Source: an uncultured Collinsella sp. (GTDB lineage Bacteria > Actinomycetota > Coriobacteriia > Coriobacteriales > Coriobacteriaceae). From it: a DNA stretch of 9,613 nt. The stretch covers positions 1-9,613 of the forward strand of contig URGY01000060.1 of the NCBI GenBank assembly GCA_900547505.1, written 5' to 3'. A program made the translations under genes and the position numbers. Shown here piece after piece: positions 6,188-9,613 of this stretch. The stretch's first letter is position 1; every line of letters begins with the position of its first letter. The notes beneath the pieces are model-generated. The model was not told the origin of the DNA, did not search any database, and worked only from the letters and a program-made list of their open reading frames with translations.

Positions 6188-7089
6188 TAAAACCCGTGGC
6201 GCTCCAGGAAGCGGAAGGCTAGGCGAATCCAAGGGCGGACCGCCACCTGCTTGTCCTCGTTGTCGACCGCGGTGTTGGCGTTGCCGAGCGAAAGGCCGTG
6301 ACCACCCTGGTCGAAGACGTGTATCTCGCATGCAACGCCCTCCTCGGCCATGCGCTGCGCAAACGGGTAGACCTGCGCGATCGGCGCCGTCTTGTCGTCG
6401 GACACGCCCCACACAAAGGTCGGTGGCATCTGGCGCGAAACATGCGTGGTGGGGCAGATGTCGGCCAGATGCTCGTCAGTTGCCTCGCCGCCCGTCACCA
6501 TCGACAGGTAGTCGTTGAGCAAATCGCGTCCCGTCTTGCCGCCCGTCTTGGGCACGCGCAAGTCAATGCGCGGATCGCGCGTCTGCATGTCGCGCACATA
6601 GGCAAAGTCGAGCAATGGATAGCCCAGCACCACGGCATCGGGACGAATGTCGTCCGGACGCGCCCCGGCAAGTGCCGCGAAGGGGCCGGTCTTCCACTGT
6701 GTTGCCAGCGAAGCGCAAATCATGCCGCCAGCAGAAAAGCCCACGACGCACACGCGCTTGGGATCGACATGCCACTCGTCAGCGTTGGCGCGCACCGTGG
6801 CGACCATCTTGGCAAGATCTGCCTGGGGGTGCGGAAAGCTCACGTCACCCGTAGAACTCGTGACATAGTTGAGCACAAAGGCCTGGTAGCCGCGGTCCAA
6901 AAATGCAAACGCCACCGGGTCCTGCTCGTGCGGAGCGATATGCGTAAACCCGCCTCCGCCGCAGATGATCACCGCGGGGCGGCGGCCATTGGGCTTGTCG
7001 GGCAGCGGCTCGGCACCCAAATACGTAAACGTCGCCGGATAATCCTCGGTCGGTTCCTCGCCCCACAGCGCATGGTTCTCGACAATCAT
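6187..7089 (-). CDS. Alpha/beta-hydrolase esterase (acetyl-xylan esterase / BD-FAE-like)
   Basis: This 300-residue serine hydrolase probably cleaves small acyl esters, perhaps acetyl groups on sugars. Visible features are the oxyanion-loop block IICGGGGFTHI at 41-51, the nucleophile elbow GFSAGG at 117-122 with S119, the acid at D231 or D232 (GVSDDKTAP), and H264 in GGHGLSL. The order and spacing give a complete catalytic triad. There is no signal peptide, so it is cytoplasmic. The start is ATG 7089, preceded by AAGGGAG five bases upstream; the frame stays open further up to 7296, but that part has no ribosome site and contains the predicted promoter. It is transcribed alone and divergently from the PTS gene. 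The natural substrate is unknown; many uncharacterised gut homologues share this layout. Confidence 0.85.
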   Translation of the reverse strand: MIVENHALWGEEPTEDYPATFTYLGAEPLPDKPNGRRPAVIICGGGGFTHIAPHEQDPVAFAFLDRGYQAFVLNYVTSSTGDVSFPHPQADLAKMVATVRANADEWHVDPKRVCVVGFSAGGMICASLATQWKTGPFAALAGARPDDIRPDAVVLGYPLLDFAYVRDMQTRDPRIDLRVPKTGGKTGRDLLNDYLSMVTGGEATDEHLADICPTTHVSRQMPPTFVWGVSDDKTAPIAQVYPFAQRMAEEGVACEIHVFDQGGHGLSLGNANTAVDNEDKQVAVRPWIRLAFRFLERHGF

Positions 7090-7108
7090 ATGTGCTCCCT
7101 TCGCGCAA

Positions 7109-7136
7109 ATTATGCGCCCTTGTTTTTCGCCTTCAA
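7109..7136 (-). promoter_or_regulatory. Promoter of the esterase gene
   Basis: On the minus strand TTGAAG (7131-7136; 4 of 6) and CATAAT (7109-7114; 5 of 6) are spaced 16 bases apart. Transcription would start near 7102, leaving a short leader with the AAGGGAG ribosome site. Confidence 0.5.
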
Positions 7137-7215
7137 GCGTACCCCACTTGAACCCGTGGCGCAGAAACACTCCGGCAATAAGATTCCCTTCAACTGATAT
7201 ATCACATAATCCCAG

Positions 7216-7244
7216 TTCAGAGGTATCTTTGAGCAGCGTAGAAT
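7216..7244 (+). promoter_or_regulatory. Promoter of the PTS IIA gene
   Basis: TTCAGA (7216-7221; 4 of 6) and TAGAAT (7239-7244; 5 of 6) are spaced 17 bases apart. The -10 context GAGCAGCGTAGAATA closely matches that of asnS (8019-8032). A second, overlapping candidate is TTGACC (7252-7257) with TGAAAT (7275-7280), also spaced 17 bases apart; it would give a shorter leader. Confidence 0.5.
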
Positions 7245-7264
7245 AGGGGCGTTGACCAAGCCGC

Positions 7265-7285
7265 GAAACACATGTGAAATGTTTC
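7265..7285. promoter_or_regulatory. Operator-like inverted repeat before the PTS IIA gene
   Basis: GAAACA (7265-7270) and TGTTTC (7280-7285) are perfect 6-bp inverted arms 9 bases apart, with CACATGTG inside. Flanking CCG and CGG extend the symmetry if one base is bulged. It overlaps the second promoter candidate and lies in the leader of the first, so it could be a repressor site. The regulator is unknown. Confidence 0.35.
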
Positions 7286-7332
7286 CGGCAAACCAAACGC
7301 GCGATATGCGCCTATTTAAGTTGGAGGCAACT

Positions 7333-7896
7333 ATGGGTCTGCTCGATTCGCTTAAGTCCACCTTCACCTCGACCGGCGAGGCGTCCGTTCCGCCCGCAGC
7401 AAGCTTCGCTACCCGCGAAGGCGTCATCTACGCCCCCGTCAACGGCGTGCTCGTCAACCTGGACGAGGTTCCCGACGAGACGATCGCCTCGGGCATGCTT
7501 GGCCAGGGCTATGGCATCGAGCCCATTACCGGCACCATCTATGCGCCCGCCAACGGCCGCATCGGCGCCACCACTGTCACCAACCACTCCATTGGCATGA
7601 TCACCGAGGACGGTCTTCGCGTGTTCATCCATGTTGGCCTGGGCACCGTGGAAATGAACGGCAAGGGTTTTGCCCGCTTTGTCGAGATGGGCGATGTGGT
7701 CAAGGCAGGCCAGCCGCTCATCAGCTTCGACCGCGAGGCCATTAAGGCCGCTGGTCACGAGGACATCGTGACCGTCATCGTCTCCGAGCTCGATCGTCTT
7801 AAGAGCATCGACCATGTCGGCGAGTCTGGAACGCTTATCGGCGGCAACCCGCTCGTCAAGCTTGGCGACCCGCTGCTGGTAGCCAAGACCAAGTAG
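7333..7896 (+). CDS. crr: PTS glucose-type IIA component (Crr-like)
   Basis: This 187-residue cytosolic phosphocarrier takes phosphate from HPr and passes it to an EIIB domain of a glucose-family PTS permease. The EIIA-Glc fold is evident from APVNG (34-38), TNHSIG (83-88) with H85, and the active-site block [17 protein letters not shown] (97-113) with H100 as the phosphorylated histidine; H85 and H100 correspond to E. coli H75 and H90. No EIIB or EIIC domain is fused or adjacent, so it must serve permeases encoded elsewhere. The start is ATG 7333 with GGAGG five bases upstream; an in-frame ATG at 7252 lacks a ribosome site and would add 27 residues without a domain. A strong terminator at 7934 ends the unit. 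Whether it also regulates, as Crr does in enterobacteria, is unknown in this lineage. Confidence 0.92.
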   Translation: MGLLDSLKSTFTSTGEASVPPAASFATREGVIYAPVNGVLVNLDEVPDETIASGMLGQGYGIEPITGTIYAPANGRIGATTVTNHSIGMITEDGLRVFIHVGLGTVEMNGKGFARFVEMGDVVKAGQPLISFDREAIKAAGHEDIVTVIVSELDRLKSIDHVGESGTLIGGNPLVKLGDPLLVAKTK

Positions 7897-7933
7897 CCAG
7901 GCCCCGCGCCACACAGCCAAAAGGCACCTCGTC

Positions 7934-7967
7934 AAGCGCCCGCGACCATTTGGCCGCGGGCGCTTTT
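7934..7967 (+). terminator. Rho-independent terminator after the PTS IIA gene
   Basis: An 11-bp GC-rich stem (7934-7944 with 7955-7965) with a 10-base loop is followed by TTTTCGTTT, 37 bases past the stop codon. Confidence 0.88.
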
Positions 7968-8022
7968 CGTTTGAAAAACCATCCCGCCAATGCCTTATCT
8001 GTATAGCCCAAATGAGCCGAGC

Positions 8023-8031
8023 TGCTAGAAT
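8023..8031 (+). promoter_or_regulatory. Extended -10 promoter of asnS
   Basis: TGCTAGAAT is an extended -10 (TGn plus TAGAAT, 5 of 6). No good -35 hexamer is present at 16-18 bases, consistent with an extended -10 type. The start would be near 8038, with a leader of about 40 bases. Confidence 0.55.
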
Positions 8032-8077
8032 ATCGAACTGTATGGATAACTATCATTCAACCGTTATGGGAGGATAC

Positions 8078-9481
8078 GTGAACCGCACCAAAATCGCGCA
8101 GCTCTATGCCGATACCGAGTCGCTCGGCGGCCAGACCGTCACCGTCGCCGGCTGGGTCAAGTCCGTCCGCGACATGAAGAACTTTGGCTTTGTTACGCTC
8201 AACGACGGCAGCTGCTTCCGCGACCTGCAGGTCGTCATGAACCGCAAGGCACTCGACAACTACGACGAGATCGCCCATCAAAACGTCTCGGCCGCACTCA
8301 TTTGCACCGGCACCGTCAAGCTGACCCCCGATGCGCCCCAGCCTTTCGAGCTTTCTGCCACCTCCATCGAGGTCGAAGGCACGAGCGCCCCGGATTACCC
8401 GCTGCAGAAGAAGCGCGCAACCGTCGAGTTCCTGCGCACCCAGCAGCACCTGCGCCCGCGCACCAACCTGTTCCGCGCCGTGTTCCGCATCCGCTCTGTC
8501 GCGGCTGCCGCCATCCACCGCTTCTTCCAGGAGCAGGGCTTTGTCTACGTCAACACCCCCATCATCACCACGAGTGACTGCGAGGGCGCCGGCGAGATGT
8601 TCCGCGTGACCACGCTCGACCCCAAAAATCCGCCCCTCACCGAGTCCGGCGAGGTCGACTGGAGCCAGGACTTCTTTGGCAAGCATGCAAGCCTCACCGT
8701 GTCCGGCCAGCTCAATGCCGAGAACTTTGCCATGGCCTTTGGCGACGTGTACACCTTTGGCCCCACCTTCCGTGCCGAGAACTCCAACACCACGCGCCAC
8801 GCCGCCGAGTTTTGGATGATCGAGCCCGAGATGGCCTTTGCCGACCTTAACGACTACATGGATAACGCCGAGGCCATGCTCAAGTACGTCCTTAAGGACG
8901 TCATGGCCACCTGCCCCGACGAGCTCAATATGCTCAACAAGTTTGTGGACAAGGGTCTGCTCGAGCGCCTGGACCATGTCGCCAACTCCGACTTTGCCCG
9001 CGTCACCTATACCGAGGCCGTCGAGATCCTAGAACAGGCCGTCGCCGCCGGTCACAAGTTTGACTACCCCGTGAGCTGGGGCATCGACCTGCAGACCGAG
9101 CACGAGCGCTTCCTGACCGAGGAGCACTTTAAGCGCCCGACCTTCGTGACCGACTACCCGGCCGAGATCAAGGCGTTCTACATGCGCATGAACGAGGACG
9201 GCAAGACCGTCGCCGCCGCCGACTGCCTGGTTCCCGGTATCGGCGAGATTATCGGCGGCTCCCAGCGCGAGGAGCGCCTGGATCTGCTCGAGGCCCGCAT
9301 CAAGGACCTGGGCATGAATCCCGAGCAGTACAAGTACTACCTTGACCTGCGCCGCTACGGTTCCTGCAAGCACGCCGGCTACGGTCTGGGCTTCGAGCGC
9401 TTGGTCATGTATCTGACCGGCGTGGGCAACATCCGCGACGTCCTGCCGCACCCGCGCACCGTGGGCAACGCCGACTTCTAA
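8078..9481 (+). CDS. asnS: Asparaginyl-tRNA synthetase
   Basis: This 467-residue class IIb enzyme charges tRNA-Asn with asparagine using ATP in the cytosol. An N-terminal OB-fold anticodon-binding domain (about 19-100, starting [14 protein letters not shown]) precedes the catalytic core. The core carries STPLI-like [17 protein letters not shown] (159-175), motif 2 [15 protein letters not shown] (227-241), [14 protein letters not shown] (389-402) and motif 3 GYGLGFERL (434-442). Length and blocks match E. coli AsnRS (466 residues). I start it at GTG 8078, with GGGAGGA four bases upstream; the in-frame ATGs at 8012, 8042 and 8066 lack a ribosome site, and the first lies upstream of the predicted promoter. 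It is a single-gene unit bounded by terminators. Its presence suggests direct Asn-tRNA charging. Confidence 0.97.
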   Translation: MNRTKIAQLYADTESLGGQTVTVAGWVKSVRDMKNFGFVTLNDGSCFRDLQVVMNRKALDNYDEIAHQNVSAALICTGTVKLTPDAPQPFELSATSIEVEGTSAPDYPLQKKRATVEFLRTQQHLRPRTNLFRAVFRIRSVAAAAIHRFFQEQGFVYVNTPIITTSDCEGAGEMFRVTTLDPKNPPLTESGEVDWSQDFFGKHASLTVSGQLNAENFAMAFGDVYTFGPTFRAENSNTTRHAAEFWMIEPEMAFADLNDYMDNAEAMLKYVLKDVMATCPDELNMLNKFVDKGLLERLDHVANSDFARVTYTEAVEILEQAVAAGHKFDYPVSWGIDLQTEHERFLTEEHFKRPTFVTDYPAEIKAFYMRMNEDGKTVAAADCLVPGIGEIIGGSQREERLDLLEARIKDLGMNPEQYKYYLDLRRYGSCKHAGYGLGFERLVMYLTGVGNIRDVLPHPRTVGNADF

Positions 9482-9527
9482 TCGTCGGACGCTAGCTCGC
9501 GTCGCCACACGCCAACGCTCATCGCAT

Positions 9528-9563
9528 AAGCGCTTCTCGACATCGGTCGAGAGGCGCTTTTTT
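9528..9563 (+). terminator. Rho-independent terminator after asnS
   Basis: A 14-bp stem with one G-U pair (9528-9541 with 9546-9559) and an ATCG loop ends in six T residues (9558-9563), 46 bases past the stop codon. The remaining 50 bases hold nothing I can identify. Confidence 0.92.
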
Positions 9564-9613
9564 CAACAGCATCCGTCAAGCTTTTGGCAAGGTTTTGGTC
9601 AGTTGAGCAGGGC

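Noticed and set aside
8057..8977. A 306-codon minus-strand open frame within asnS
   Set aside because: Antisense shadow of a highly conserved AsnRS gene, with low-complexity Gly/Val/Leu/His composition.

Overview
The window looks like a core-genome segment of a high-GC actinobacterium of the class Coriobacteriia, most likely Collinsella or a close relative. That assignment is inferred from GC-rich coding sequence, strong GGAGG-type ribosome sites, frequent GTG starts, and a gene set typical of gut Coriobacteriia (fused FeoA-FeoB, a Crr-like PTS IIA, a SotB-like exporter, AsnRS). No rRNA, tRNA, CRISPR array, insertion sequence or phage gene was seen. The first 16 bases match the end of the Nextera transposase mosaic end, so the true insert probably starts near base 17.

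Layout. Bases 68-2011 (minus strand) hold a cytoplasmic GH13 alpha-glucan hydrolase and, 3 bases after it, a hypoxanthine/uracil-type DNA glycosylase, evidently one transcript. A near-perfect 67-base palindrome (2083-2149) separates them from a SotB-like sugar efflux transporter (2165-3361, minus). Upstream of that lies a terminator hairpin whose loop and one arm appear to double as the transporter's promoter. A large minus-strand gene (3482-5842) encodes a FeoA-FeoB ferrous iron transporter fusion. Its 5' region holds a good sigma-70-type promoter followed by two tandem 16-bp palindromes that look like a metal-repressor operator. Between feoB and the next minus-strand gene, an alpha/beta-hydrolase esterase (6187-7089), is a 99-base element that can fold as a cloverleaf closed by a perfect 14-bp stem. 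The remaining genes run on the plus strand, divergently from the esterase: a stand-alone PTS glucose-type IIA protein (7333-7896) with a strong terminator, then asparaginyl-tRNA synthetase asnS (8078-9481) with its own extended -10 promoter and a strong terminator.

How the genes relate. Several concern carbohydrate handling: glucan hydrolysis, sugar export, esterase removal of acyl groups, and PTS phosphotransfer. They sit in separate transcription units, so no single pathway can be claimed. FeoAB and AsnRS are independent housekeeping units. Four start codons are placed downstream of the longest open frame because a clear Shine-Dalgarno sequence sits just before them: the transporter, feoB, the PTS IIA gene and asnS; the esterase start was moved for the same reason.

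I did not find an obviously new multi-gene system. The parts most worth following are non-coding: the cloverleaf element, the large palindrome, the paired operators before feoB, and the promoter nested in a terminator.
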